Under the pieces are notes generated by a model. The model was not told the DNA's origin and made no database searches. It saw only the letters and a program-made list of their open reading frames with translations. Below are positions 46,787 to 61,032 of a stretch of 64,000 nt of DNA, one piece after another. Made by a program: the position numbers and the translations under genes. The first letter of the stretch is position 1. Each line of letters opens with the position of its first letter. Origin of the DNA: Ipomoea triloba (taxonomy: Eukaryota; Streptophyta; Magnoliopsida; Solanales; Convolvulaceae); assembly GCF_003576645.1 (NCBI RefSeq), contig NC_044917.1, forward strand, positions 3,813,404-3,877,403, read 5' to 3'.

Positions 46787-49700
46787 CACTTGGTATTGTT
46801 GCATCCATCACAACTAAGTTAGCTTAAAAAAGAAAGAAAATTTGTGGAGTTGGGGGAGGGAGTAGAGGAGGACGGTGTTTGGTGGGCATATTTATGGCTG
46901 TTGAAGAAATGAGCTAAGGATCCAACTTCAATTCATTGATCAATGGAAGCCCCAAAAGAAAGTTAATGAGACTTGATATGGAACATGAATAACCACCGAA
47001 GGAGTTGTTATGCTTCTACTTTTCTAAAGCTACGTATACCTATAAACCATAACCATTAATTATGCACCCATTGCATGCATCCTGCCTGCTCCTCTAATTA
47101 ATTAGACATATATACAGATACAATTGCTCGAAAGATGCTGCTGAGTAAGTAGAGCATAATTCTCGTATAATTCTCGTACAAGAAGATCACGATTTAATTA
47201 TTGACAACATGTTTCGGGTTTAGCTCATCACACAGAGTATATTCCTAGTGTAATTTACATTTCTTGTGTGATTTGTAAGCTATTACACAATAGTAAAGTT
47301 TATTCAATTCATTGTACACCTTAATAGTGACGCTGAATTTTCTATAATTTCAACCATAAAAATATGGATAGTAAAAATAAAAAGGTATGCTTTTATTTTT
47401 TATTTTTATATGTTTGTATAATTTATTAGACAATACATGTTGGGAAACGCACATGCAATAAACTCTAATAAGGTACAAGTGTACAACATTGATTACTTCC
47501 TTAAAAAAAATTATAAACATAATTTCTTTTCAGTTTTGATTAAATCTTATTTATAGAATCCTCTCAACACTGGTCACTTTCTATAATCTTTATAACGGTG
47601 AGGATGAATTCGCAAAATTTGCTTCCATATGATCCACATTTGTCAAAAATAGATTAAATTAAATATGAATTCACTTAGTGAAAATATGTCACGGGAGAAT
47701 TGAATGTATGTGAATTTGATTTTTCAAAATTTACTACATCCAATTCACCACTTAATAACAATCTTTTGTTCTATTTTTTATCGTAAAAATATTTATGGCT
47801 AAAATTAAAACAAAATTATTTTTATATATTTTTTATTTTATAAATTATATAATCAACTAAATGTATGTCAGTTTTTATTTTTAACCATTCATGTTTTTAC
47901 ACCAATTATATTCTTTTTTTTTTTTTGAAAACACCAATTATATTCTTATTAGACAAGACATCTTGGAAATGTACAATGAACTCTAGTAAAGGAAACATTG
48001 ATTACTTCCTTTTTTTTATATATAAGAGGAAGTAATCAATGTTTCCACTATTAGAGTTCATTGTGCATTTCAAAGATGTTTTCTCTAATGAGAATATAAT
48101 TATATTCTTGTGTAAAAATATGGATGGGGAAAATCATAAATTTTTTTAATTCAAGTTTTGATCATACATTTATTAAGGAGGATGAAATATAATAAAGAAA
48201 ACTGAATGAAGGGTCTAGTATATATATATATTGTGCTTTAATTTTCACATTCATCTCCCATCCATATTTACAAGTAGTTTGATAAAATACCTATCTTTAC
48301 AAATAAAAAGTAGAGAAATATTAGCGAACAGGGAAGAGCAAAGAGTATATTATGATTAAGTAAATAAATAATATTGATCGTGAACATGTTTATTTTTAAT
48401 TTGCCTTTTAAATCATTCATAAAATATTTTTTTAGTAAATAGATGGTGTTAGCTATCATTATTTATATCATTTTTCATTTTTAATATATAAATAACTTGG
48501 TGGTAATGACTATTTGAAGAATTTATGTTGACTATGCGAATAAAGATTGAAAGATACTTTGTAAATTAGAGGAAGGGAAATGTTACCGACCTTGAAATGT
48601 TATAAGCCAAAACATAATTATCTCCATTTTACTTTTAAAAAAAAAAACAGTTTGTTTAAAAAAAAAACAGCTTTCATTTCATATTTACATAATTTAACTA
48701 GTTTGTAATGTGAATTCAACTATTTTTCATTTTTGCTTATAAGATGCCCATCGTTTATTTTCATTATTATTTTTCCCTTTCAATCGTAGTGCGATGATTA
48801 TATAATATTTGAAAAGTCTATAATACCAAGCGCTACAATTATATAATAAATATAGTATTCGTTATAATCAAGTATATTATACAAATTGTATTCGATACCA
48901 TAAAAAAAATTCCATAATCTATTGATTACAATTATAGTATTAAAGTAATAAATGAATATTCGCAATAGAATCAATGAAGATAATTAAAATCTATCTATAT
49001 ATAATATATCTCATCAGATTTTGTAGAAATTAAATGGACCCATCATCGTTATTCATTACGATTAATCTTGACTAGATTTTAATTTGTTTTTACTGTTATA
49101 TGCAATATTATTTAACGTTAAATTTTCCAAAATCTGAGTGTCAGGCATTAATATCGATCAGTCTAGGCCAGCTTCTTTCAATTCATCTTTTTCTTGTATA
49201 GTAGAAGACATCAGAAATGAATACCTCATTGCCTGACTCAATTCAACAGGTATGTCTCATGCTCTCTTTTGCTACATTTCTACTTCTATATCGATAAAAA
49301 ATTATTGAATTGTTATTTTCACCTTATGTTGTATTGAAGAAAAAAAAATTCTAAATCAATGTGTTTAATTAGCGTATTATGACTCATTTTTATTTAGCTG
49401 GCACGATTTGTTGTTCTCATTGTCGTTACTTGTTAGGGCATATTCAAGAGGAGTTTTTTCATAAGAAAAATTTGGAAGGAGATTTTTGAATTGATGGGGC
49501 GCGGGGGGTAGCAAGTTTTTTTTATCCATGTAAATACCACATTTTTGTGGGACTCCCACATTTGTGAATTTTGCATAGATTTTAAAACAATTAGTGTTTA
49601 GTTGAAAAAAAAAAAAAAAGAGTGAAGAGACAGAGAGTATGAGAGGCGCACTTGCAAATTTAGGGTTTTCGCAGTCAAAGTGGGACCCACGGTGGGAAGA

Positions 49701-49979
49701 GAGAAGCGCCTCACGTTGCGTGAGGCGGTTCTCTCGCGTCCAGGCGGGCGCGTAATTTTATTATATATATATTTTTTACAGATTTGGTTTTTTTTTTTTT
49801 TTTCAACCCTTATTCTTTCTTTCCTAATCACACATGCAAAATCTCCTCAAAAATCGATTACTATTGAGGAAGTCCTAATACATTAGTAAGATTTGTAAAA
49901 AATAAAATAAAATAAAATAATAATAATTAGTCAGACGACGGTACAAAATTTGTTTGATATATTAATGTGTGTACGATTG
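46787..49979. other. Intergenic, no gene recognised apart from a foldback
   Basis: AT-rich. Holds the foldback at 47937-48101 and a GC-rich patch at about 49690-49752 with the hairpin CGCCTCACGTTGCGTGAGGCG. An AAATAAAATAAAATAAAAT run lies upstream of PLATZ. Confidence 0.5.
47937..48101. repeat. Long imperfect foldback (about 75-bp arms) with a third diverged copy
   Basis: 47937-48010 pairs with 48027-48101 across a 16-bp A/T loop. Both carry the ATTAGA...CATTGATTACTTCCT sequence in opposite orientation, with a few mismatches. A third, more diverged direct copy lies at 47425-47502. A transcript would fold like a young MIRNA or MITE-derived hairpin. Confidence 0.75.
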
Positions 49980-51274
49980 ATGGGAAAAATGGTTGAAAAT
50001 GATGATGATGATGATGAGAAGGTGCCAAAATGGGTTGAACTGTTCCTGCAAAGGACTTTCTTCAGCTCGTGTTTGGTTCATGAGGAAGTTCAAAAGAATG
50101 AAATGAACTGGTACTGCATAACCTGTGACGTCCCTGCATGCAAGCACTGCCTCTCCTCCGATGACACCCATGAAACCCATACGTTGTTGAAGATTTACAG
50201 ACATGTTTACAGAGATGTCGTTACCCTTGCTGAGATGGGGGTTCATATCGACTGTTCCAACATTCAGGTACACTATATAGTGACGTTAAGAGGGTCAAAT
50301 TTTGCATATTCACTTGCACTCGTCAGGTGAAATGGGTTAGGATGACAAAAAGTAGGTCAAATGGGCCTTGGCCTGCAGTGGTCCATAGCCTACATAGGCT
50401 ATGGGCCAACCCAATGTCAAGTCTTTTTTAAATAATTTTTTTTTATATTATTTGTTATATTTTTAAATTTTAAATATAATATTATGTGTAATGATTTTTT
50501 AAATTATTTATTGCTGAATCATGATTTAATTATTTAATAAAATTTCTTTTATTTGCATTGTGCATAGTCCTTCTGGCCCCGTAAAAGCCCACAAAAAATT
50601 AGGCTGACAGTGGGCCTAACTATTCCACTTTAAAATCATGTATCTTTTTTTTTAAAAACCCTTTAAAATCAAGTATTAATACTATATATGTGTAAGAAAA
50701 TTAAAATATACATAGAGTAATCCAGCTAAGTTATTAAAACTCTGACTCAGAACAACTTATTAATATTTTTAGTTTGAGCCGACATGTTACTTTCCTATAT
50801 ATTCATTATATTGTACTACAAAAATGGTGGAATATAATGAATCAAGAAAACACTTTTATGTGGTGATGGAGATGCAGCCGTACAAGTGCAACAAAAAATG
50901 GGTTGTGTCTTTAAACCCGCTGCCGCATTGTGGATCCGGGTCACAGGTTGACGAAGGTGGAGCTTGTGATCTTTGCCGGAGAAGACTGAATGATCCTCGT
51001 CTTTATCGTTTCTGTTGTCTTGCTTGCAAGGTATACTATACGATGCTGCATTGGATACACCTATTTTACATGTATATATAACACATGAAGTGTTTCGTTT
51101 CTAATGACAGACATAAAGTTTTCGATTTTTAAGGTGGAAAGCTATATGAAGAAGGCAAACGATAACAAGGTTAGGGTTGATGAAGAAGCGACGGACGATG
51201 AAGTTGGGTGCAGCACACAAACGCGGCGCAAGCGCAGAAGGAAAGGTGTTCCTCACAGGTCTCCATTCTTCTGA
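49980..51274 (+). CDS. PLATZ zinc-binding transcription factor family protein
   Basis: Three exons: 49980-50267, 50878-51030 and 51134-51274, giving 193 residues. PLATZ proteins are plant-specific zinc-dependent DNA-binding proteins tied to A/T-rich promoters and RNA polymerase III control. Exon 1 has [19 protein letters not shown] and the first Cys/His cluster ([16 protein letters not shown]... [14 protein letters not shown]). Exon 2 has [17 protein letters not shown] and the second cluster ([25 protein letters not shown]). Exon 3 ends in a basic [16 protein letters not shown] tail, the usual PLATZ C-terminus and a likely nuclear signal. The length is slightly short for the family (about 200-260). 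The start is uncertain: in-frame Met codons occur at 49950, 49965, 49980 and 49989; 49980 or 49989 fits the acidic start best. Confidence 0.92.
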
Positions 51275-51987
51275 TCTCATCTTCCAGCGTATCAAACAAC
51301 AGACATTATTATATGGAAGCTAGCTAGATTCATGTTTCATTTTCTGTTCTAGCTATCTAGGAACCTTTGAACCTTGTTATACTTTTTAGACCATTCCTGG
51401 CCTGTTGGTGTGATTGTTTGTTGTTGAAACTCTACTCTGTGTTCTCACAAACCTTATTTCCTTCAATTTATTACAACTTTTCATGCCCCATTATTGGTAT
51501 TTAAGTTTCATAGTAGACTGTTTGTTTGGTAATCACAAGGTTTCAAATTCAACTTCTGGTCATTGGATCGGCCTATTGGCCGTAGAGGCTTTAGAGCAGC
51601 TATAAACAACTTAGTCTGATTTACCTTCTTATGATATTTTGCAGAATAGGATCACAATGTGAGGTTTACACACTGTACCCACATAGTTGCTGGTTTCTTT
51701 TGTCACACAAAAAAACTGAGTAATACAAGAGAGCACTATTTGAATTAGAGTAAAAAATATTCTTTGATGAGGTTTATAATACAACATATGTACACAACTC
51801 TCCGTATGTATAAGATGAAAGCTTGTTAGAGATACAGATAAATTGATGCTAGCTAATAAAATTCACAGCAAGAAGAGTTAGAAGTTAGAACACAGGAAAG
51901 AGGAAAAATGGCAATGTATGTACATACAATGATATATAAACTCACTGTAACATTTGGTACATGGAGATGAGAGTATGATGATGATGT
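51275..51987. other. Spacer between convergent PLATZ and PICALM genes
   Basis: Holds the two 3' UTRs. No gene recognised. Confidence 0.5.
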
Positions 51988-53847
51988 TCAGGCCATATGC
52001 TTTGCTATGATCTTGTTTTGGTGTTGCAACCATAGCTGCTGTTCATGAAGATAGTTTTGTTGGGCCATGTTTGGTCCGCCGAATCCTTGGTGGTTGTTGG
52101 AAAACGTCGCAAAAGGGTCATTCTCGTACTGCGTTTCCGTGGGATTTTGGGCAGAGAATGTGGGAGTTGCATGAAACGTCGGCGGCGGCGCTGAAGAAGA
52201 AAATATGTCGCCAGGGAAACCTGTTGGGATTATGGGCAATTCGTCCTCGAGAAAAGGGTTGTAGCGGTGGGATACCGGGAATGGATATTGGTTGTACAGT
52301 GAATTCAAAGACAAAAGATTTAGGTTGTTACTAGGTTGCAATGTCTCCGGCCGGTGTGGCGGCGGGGTTTCGAATAACACGAGCTCCCAACCCGTGCTTG
52401 AGCCGTTTTCTTCGGCCGGGGTTTCTTGTTCTTCGTTGAAGGTGTTTGATGACGATGATGTAATGGTTTCGGCCAAAACGAGTTCCCATCCTTTGGAAGA
52501 ATCATCGTCAGGGTCCTCCATAGCAATGTTTTCTTGATCTGTGTCGGCATTCCAGTCATCTAAGAATAAGAGATCCGCCATGGAATTGGACACGGGCAGG
52601 GATCTTGTAGACCCGGAGTTGCTCAGCCTAAACGATTCATCTTGCTGGGATTGCTTCTCGAACTGATCAGAATACGCCTCCAAATCAATGGAAATTGCAG
52701 GGATAGTCTTGGCGTTAGTCTCCGTGGCACTTAAAAGATCCTCTAAAGAGGTGCACCGTTGTGTACTGTGTTCTTCAGTCGACGTTCTTTCCGGCCATCT
52801 CTCCGACGTAGATGATAATTCAAATTTGCTGTCGTGCCTTATGGATCTTGCGCTGCTGGGCGTTTGCGGCTCGGAGAGAAGCAAACCGGAACGGTTACTA
52901 GGCGGCTTGGCGTTCGGATCCTTTAGGAATTCTTGCAAGGTTTCGATGAGCTCCGGGGAGATTGAATGCACGCTGGGATACTCCGATGACCGGCCGACCT
53001 CCATGGTTTTACACAGAGTATAAAATGCGCCGAGCTCCTCAAACTGCTTCGCGGCTTTCATGCATGTCTGGAAAGCAATCACGCAAGATTGATATTGTAA
53101 ATGGAAGAAACTATCGAGAATAAGCGCTAGCCCGTCGGAAACATCCTTGTATAGATCGAAGCTTTCTTGCACCACGGCATAAAGAGCTTTCTTCACCAAT
53201 CCGTTCGTTTTCGCCGCCCCGGTCGGCCTGGTGGCGATCGCCCTCTCTAACAATCTCTGCCAGTACGAAATCCTATCGAGCAACATCGCGGGCTTTAGCT
53301 CCCGGACCGGCACGTTCACCTTTCGGCTCCGCCCCATGGAATCCTCCTTCTCGGGCCGGTACGTGTATCTCCTTTGCAACTTCCCGGTGAGAAAGCAGTC
53401 CAACCGCTCGTCTAGATACAACGCGAATGTTCTCACGAAGGACGTGAAATCCCACGGGCTGCAATGCGAGTCGTCGCGGAAACTCGAGAGGTTGAGAATT
53501 TTAGCTCCGCGTTTCATGGCGTGAAGAACCTCTCGGGGAAAATAAGGATCGCCGTCCTGGAAGATCCGCAGGACTAGCATCAATGACTTGAGCGCCACCA
53601 CCCAGTTCCGCGTCCGCCCTATCCGCTTGCCGATGGCGCGCGCGCAGGCCGCCGCGTACACTTTGTTGGCCGACACCAGGTGGAGCACCTCGTACACGTA
53701 CCGCTCGTCCACCGCATCATCGTCGTGGGTGGTGGCTTTCAGGACCGCCACTTCAAGATTCGAGGAATTGTTGCCGTAAACCTTCGCTATACTAATGCTC
53801 GTCTGATCTTTCACTGCCCCAATCGCCTTCTTCAATTTGCTTGCCAT
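51988..53847 (-). CDS. PICALM5: ANTH-domain clathrin assembly protein (AP180/PICALM type)
   Basis: Intronless 619-residue CDS. ANTH proteins bind PI(4,5)P2 and clathrin coats and recruit SNARE cargo during endocytosis. The ANTH domain covers about 1-290: lipid-binding start KLKKAIGAVKDQTSISIAKV, DERYVYEVLHLVSANK, RTRNWVVALKSLMLVLRIFQ, and the YRPEKED loop. The C-terminal half is low complexity with adaptor motifs: SLEDLL and SMADLLFLDD (clathrin-box-like DLL), NPF at 530-532 (EH-domain ligand), DPF at 577-579 (AP-2 appendage ligand). GWELVLAET and GWELVLFET form a repeated motif seen in plant ANTH proteins. The overall layout is closest to the Arabidopsis PICALM5 pair (At1g03050/At4g02650), which act in pollen tubes; assignment to that subgroup is inference. 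CDS is GC-richer than its flanks. Confidence 0.93.
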   Translation of the reverse strand: MASKLKKAIGAVKDQTSISIAKVYGNNSSNLEVAVLKATTHDDDAVDERYVYEVLHLVSANKVYAAACARAIGKRIGRTRNWVVALKSLMLVLRIFQDGDPYFPREVLHAMKRGAKILNLSSFRDDSHCSPWDFTSFVRTFALYLDERLDCFLTGKLQRRYTYRPEKEDSMGRSRKVNVPVRELKPAMLLDRISYWQRLLERAIATRPTGAAKTNGLVKKALYAVVQESFDLYKDVSDGLALILDSFFHLQYQSCVIAFQTCMKAAKQFEELGAFYTLCKTMEVGRSSEYPSVHSISPELIETLQEFLKDPNAKPPSNRSGLLLSEPQTPSSARSIRHDSKFELSSTSERWPERTSTEEHSTQRCTSLEDLLSATETNAKTIPAISIDLEAYSDQFEKQSQQDESFRLSNSGSTRSLPVSNSMADLLFLDDWNADTDQENIAMEDPDDDSSKGWELVLAETITSSSSNTFNEEQETPAEENGSSTGWELVLFETPPPHRPETLQPSNNLNLLSLNSLYNQYPFPVSHRYNPFLEDELPIIPTGFPGDIFSSSAPPPTFHATPTFSAQNPTETQYENDPFATFSNNHQGFGGPNMAQQNYLHEQQLWLQHQNKIIAKHMA

Positions 53848-56413
53848 CTTAAAAATTTTTTTGAGTGATCACGAAAAAATTCGTAACCAATATTTTGATA
53901 TTATATTTTCTTTCCCTCTTCTTTTCTTGGCTTCTTGCTGGGAATTAAGAAGCCAGAAAAGAAAACAAAACACCAAAAAATGCTAATTCAATGCCCCATT
54001 GTCAGGAATTCGATTGCCAAAAATACCAAAAATTGGAAGAAAAAGGAGATGGAAAAATATATAATAATAATTTCTTGAAAGATGATAAAATGTGTGGAGA
54101 TGCGAATTTGAGGGGTGGGGAAAAGTTTGAATTTCTGCGCTCTAAAATCAGAAAATTTTGCTTGAGTCGCTCACCACCCCAAACGTGGTGAGGACTAAGT
54201 ATGATGTTTGACTTTTGTGTGTTGAATGGTTAAAAAAATGAAATGAAAATATAATGCACTTTGGTTATATTTCAACCATTCTCCTTCCCCCATGAGATGT
54301 AATCGAACTTGTGATGCAAATTAAATTTTTTGATTACACTATATAATTGTGGTCAATAGCATCATAATTGTACAAAAAAAAATCTTTTTAATTTCATCAA
54401 CTACACGTTAGCAGACCATTCAATGCATGCAGTGTGAATAATTTGGGAGCGATTGCAAAATCACGTGAGAGGCCATTCCAAAGCCACGTGCAGTGCTTCG
54501 CCTCTTTTTTCTTCTTTTTTTTTTTTTATTTTTTTTATTTTTTTTATTTTAACCATTACCTTCTACGCACTACTCGTTAAACTATATATATACACTGCTC
54601 GATCCGGATTCATGCATCTCTTTGGGAATAACATGGCGTGTCTCACAAATTTGGCTCTTTTTGTGTTTGATTTATTATTGGATGAAGTGTTTTATTTTTA
54701 TTTTTTTTTAATGAACTTGACCGAAAAGATATTAATAATAATAATTAAATTCATGATTTTTTGGTATAATAATCATATTCAATTCACTCATCAATCCTTT
54801 TTAGAACAAGATGAAACTTCTTAGTTTTATATGAGATGACTAACATGAACCCAAATTATAAAATATAAATAAATTGGTGAAAAAGTAAATGGGCACCTAA
54901 ATATTTAGGTGGAACACTTAAATTTTGTATAGATCACTCAAACTTATGGAATTTTGGGAAGAGTATGAATTTGTTTGTAGAGTGTGAGGATGTTGATGAC
55001 GATGTCTATATATAGATCTCGTCTTAACCCGGTGGAGTAGCTCAAGTAGCAAGTGACCTCTCTTTGTGAGGAAGAATTTTTAATGATAAAAGGAATAATT
55101 ATTTGGTCAGAATATTGTATGATTGATTGTGATGACGGTCTTGGATAATAACTATTTGGGAGCAACCGCCCCTCTTAAAATGGGGGGGGGGTGGGGAAGG
55201 GAGTTCCTTGTGCGCAAGCAAAAGTCTAGTCTTTTATGATTTATATCCTCTCAAGTACTCTATCGGTCCGGGACCTGAGGACCCTTAGGATTGAAGATTC
55301 AACCTTTTGGCAAAAAAAAAAGAGGATAATATATTCTTCCAAATACTTTGTCGAGCCGGGTCATGGAGATTCAACTTTTTGAGAAAACAAAGGATAATAC
55401 TATTTCATTTAATTTGTAACTGCTGTCAGAATTACCTTCCAATATTAAATTGGTGGAATTAAGCATGGACTGGGTTGCTAACCTATCTTCTCTGGACCTT
55501 CATCATCGCTGGGCCTATTGAGTCATCTGGATTTATGCCATCAAAGTTACAACTTTTTAAGCATAAACTTTTGTATGTGTTAATTATGCATATACTTTGT
55601 ATGAAGATAGAGAATTGAGTTAATTTTTGTGTTGATGATTTTTTTTTTTGAAAGCAAATCCATATAGTATTATAAAAGCGAAGAAATAGTGTCAGGAGGA
55701 ACAGAGTCCAGTACATAGTGCTAGCGTGAGAAACGGCCGCAGAAATGTCAACTTTATTAATATTTATCATCAACACAAAAACATGAATAATAGTTCTAAC
55801 ACACACAAGTACTAATAGATTGAATATGATTATTGAAATTGTGGCAGTTTAAATGTTTCTTGCATGCAAAACTATAAATTGAAGCAAACTCATTCTTAGA
55901 TACTGGGGTCTAAATTCATCACCTTCAATTTCTTAAGTACTCCAAATTTTTTTTTTGAACAAAGTTTGTAAAATGTTAAATTTGTCCATCTAACATAAAA
56001 TTAATTAATTTAGCCTATGTACTATTAAACATAAAACAATGAAGTAAAGTTTACAGCATTAGTTAATCTATTAAATATGTTAACCTTTTTTGAAGAAATT
56101 AAATATGCTAACCTAATTTAAATGTTTCGAGTTTGTAGTATGAGATATTCCTAGTGTAACCCTAAAACGAGAAGAGCCATACACATTAATAGTGATCAAA
56201 TGGCAAAACCCAAAAAATAAAAAATAAATGAAAACATTCACTCGCAACTAATAAATACATGATAATAGTTAACTAGAAATTGTTTAATTTTTTTACAAGA
56301 ATCAATTTCAAAATTTCTCGTACAATATTTCACGCATACGTAACACTTTGGCATCCCAAACCAAAACATTGGAGAAGAATCTGAGCTGAGTATTGTGTTT
56401 TCACCATCAATCT
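53848..56413. other. Intergenic, no gene recognised
   Basis: AT-rich. Includes T-rich low complexity at 54505-54550, a G run at 55181-55189 and A-rich tracts. Two short related segments near 55250-55320 and 55345-55400 share GGATAATA and TTCAAC.TTTTG, likely a decayed repeat. Confidence 0.45.
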
Positions 56414-58251
56414 CTAGTGGGGCAATTCACACTTCCCAAATTCTGCCATCACAGAAGAAATAAATAAGCTTTAGTTTTCTGAGTCAACAACATACCAACA
56501 AAAATACACAACAATCCAAACAAAACACTGGTTAGTGGGTGCGATCTGCAAAGAAGACAACTCAGTTGCCCATTTTTCGACAAATCTAATGACGTTGGTG
56601 ACATTAAAGTTGTCCGTACACTCATCACGTGCTGTCTGTCGTACAAACACCCGACATCCAGCTCTTCCGCAACGTTAACGCGGTAAATTTTTATTATATT
56701 TAAAAAAAAACTTCATCATTACCAAATTAATAACTTCACTTTTTTACTAATTTTTACCATATTTGACCTATAGTACTGATAATTTAATGATACATTAGAA
56801 ATTAGAATACGTACTTGGTTGGTGGGATACGATGTATGCGGCTCCACCGAAGTTGCATGCGCTGATCCCTCCGCCCTTCTTCTGATAATAACTGTTGAAC
56901 GCGAACGAGGCGTGGGCCTCAAGAGTGTTAGGATTGTAACACGTGGAGCCCGGTTGGATCGAACGGCAATCGACTCCACCTTCTCCGCAAGCGAAGTCTA
57001 GACCGGCCTGAAGTTTTTCTTTCCCGGCTTTTCCGTTTGCGACGCACCATGTCTTTCCCCGGGCGGATTTGGAGAGAATGTGACCGCCGGCCGCCGGAGA
57101 TTGCTTGTCGTGGTAGCCCTTTAGCCCCTGCGTGGTCAACGGTATGTCGTAGACTTTTTTCCCGTTCGGGTAGAACAGGCCGAAGTTTCTCTCCGACGAC
57201 GGTCCGATCTTCTTGTTCTCGTTGAAGAGGGCGAAGAGGTAGACGGTGAGTTCTTCGTGGGGTCTCAAGGGGGTCCCGCCGCCGGTGAGCACTCGGCGGA
57301 CGAGGTTGCCGTTGTACGCGGCGGCGTTTTCTACGCCGGCGCCGACTTCTTTGGAGTCGCCTTTGGACGGCCAGCCGGTTTCGGTCACCACCATTTTGAT
57401 GTCGTCGTATTTCAACGCGGACATGGCGGCAAAAACGGCGTCGATTTGCGCGTCGAAGAGGTTGAAGTATTTGAGCCCGTTCCCGGCGTCCACCACGCCG
57501 GGATTCTCCCGGAAGAGCGCGTAGTCGAGCGGGATGACGTCAGCGTTGGACTCGTAAGCGAAGAAGGGATAACAGTTAACCATTAAATACGACCCGGTTT
57601 GACGAAGGAAATCCAGCATGGGCTTGATGACCGGTTCGACAAGCTCAGACCGGAACGCCCCGGCCGAAGACGGGTAAGAGCTCTGCAACGCGCTGAGCGC
57701 CACGGGTGACGAAACCTTGATGACGCCATCAAGCTTCAACTTGACCAAAGCCTGGTGGATATTCCTCATAGCCGGTACGAGGAACTTAGTGGTATTATGA
57801 GTATCAACGAAAACCTCATTTCCCACGGCGATCGCTTCGATCTGAGTAGCCGGGTGGTAGGCGGCGACGTTACGCCGGACCCACCACTGCGCAAACGACT
57901 GCCGTTTTGCGGCGTAGTAGAGACGCTCATTTGGGAGATTAACGGTGATCTTTATCCCCGACCCGGAAAACGCCTTGAGAACTGCAGGATCAGTGTCGTA
58001 CACCTTGACGCGATCAAGCCCCTGAGATTTTAGTAGCGCCACCACTTTCACGGCGGACGGGAGGTTGTTAGCAATGCGCCCGTAGTTCACTCCGACCGAA
58101 CCACCATCTGCAAAACAACACAATAATTATTAATTCAAGACTGAAATAAATGTAATCAAACAAGTAATAATAACGAAGATCAGAGCGTACCTGCAATGGA
58201 GAAAATGGAAAGGAGTAAGAGAATAGGAGAAAATAAAACGAAATTCGCCAT
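56414..58251 (-). CDS. Glucan endo-1,3-beta-glucosidase (GH17) with X8/CBM43 domain
   Basis: Three exons on the minus strand: 58251-58191, 58107-56815 and a 29-nt last exon 56442-56414, giving 460 residues. It hydrolyses beta-1,3-glucan (callose). A signal peptide (1-20) precedes the GH17 barrel starting VGVNYGRIANNLP. The proton donor is in VGNEV (Glu118) and the nucleophile in VTETGWPSKGD (Glu263). The X8 callose-binding domain runs from about 373 (TWCVANG) to the end: Cys375, then ACGEG, VDC, STC, SAC. The sixth Cys comes from the short last exon, KFGKCELPH. Reading through the intron instead gives PSTYSNF-stop and loses that Cys. No GPI tail is seen. It is divergent from SUMO, 534 bp between start codons. 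A TATA-like TATATGA lies at 58337-58343 (minus). Confidence 0.93.
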
Positions 58252-58584
58252 GCTAAGCTAAGCTAAATTCTTGGATTGGTAGATTAAGCAGAGTGGATTG
58301 CAGACTTGCAGTGCAGTGGAGACGATGGATGATAGATCATATAAAGGAGTGTTGTGGCGATTGGAGCGGTGGCAAGTGGGCCCACTAATGACCAAATACA
58401 GTACGTGGCCCCACTAGATGACAGCACCGGGGACCCACTAAGCTCGACCGTTTTGCGATAAAAACAAAATGTGACGTTGTATTTTCCCGTTGCTAATAAT
58501 TGTCATTAGAATAATCGCTTTTTGCTTTTTCTCATTGTTTTCCGTTAGAAATAGTAGTAAGAATTGGGATTGGATTCTCATTTA

Positions 58585-58615
58585 ATGGGCTTCTTGATTC
58601 TGGGCCCATTGGGCC
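58585..58615. promoter_or_regulatory. Site II (TGGGCY) cluster in the GH17-SUMO divergent promoter
   Basis: Three TGGGC words (58586, TGGGCCC at 58601, TTGGGCC at 58609) lie 170-200 bp upstream of the SUMO start codon. Site II elements bind TCP factors and are typical of plant housekeeping and growth genes, which fits SUMO. Confidence 0.5.
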
Positions 58616-58784
58616 GGATTGTATTTATTCCACCCAAAAAATAAAAAATGTAGCGTGGATTTAAAGCAAAATGGTGGGGATCAAATAAATTCTGTAACAA
58701 TTTGCGTTTATTGCTTTTTCAGTTTCCAAGTTTCGCTGGTGTAACAGAACAGCAAGGAGAGGAGAGGAGCACTGAGCAGAGAGA

Positions 58785-60640
<1,856 letters not shown>

Positions 60641-61032
60641 GCTTTCTATACTTCTTGCTGGAGATAGCATATGTTGATGTTTGAAGTTTCACTGACATTA
60701 GTGAATTTCGTAGGTTATGCATAACCTGGGGTTGTGTAGTAGTTTATTATTGAAGCAATGATGATATGGTTTGCTCAAGTGGCCTGAGCCTACCTTGAAT
60801 TTAAAATGTCGAGTGTTTCTTGCAATGTATCAAGACCTAACAGATTGCTTTGGTATCTCTTCTGCTTAATCGAAAACATATAATTAGATATATTAATGAC
60901 CTCTTTAAGTCTCATTGCTAAATACTCCGTATCTAATTATTTTACATGCATCCTCTCGCATCCCTGTCAAGATAGGTGAAATGGAACCCTTTTATATGCA
61001 CCTTTGACGATTGACTGTAATCAGTTAAACAA
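60641..61032. other. SUMO 3' UTR and spacer
   Basis: AT-rich. Contains one TACTCCGTA word at 60923. No gene recognised. Confidence 0.5.

Noticed and set aside
56795..56814. Read-through C-terminus PSTYSNF for the glucanase
   Set aside because: Loses the sixth X8 Cys; the spliced end KFGKCELPH fits the family.
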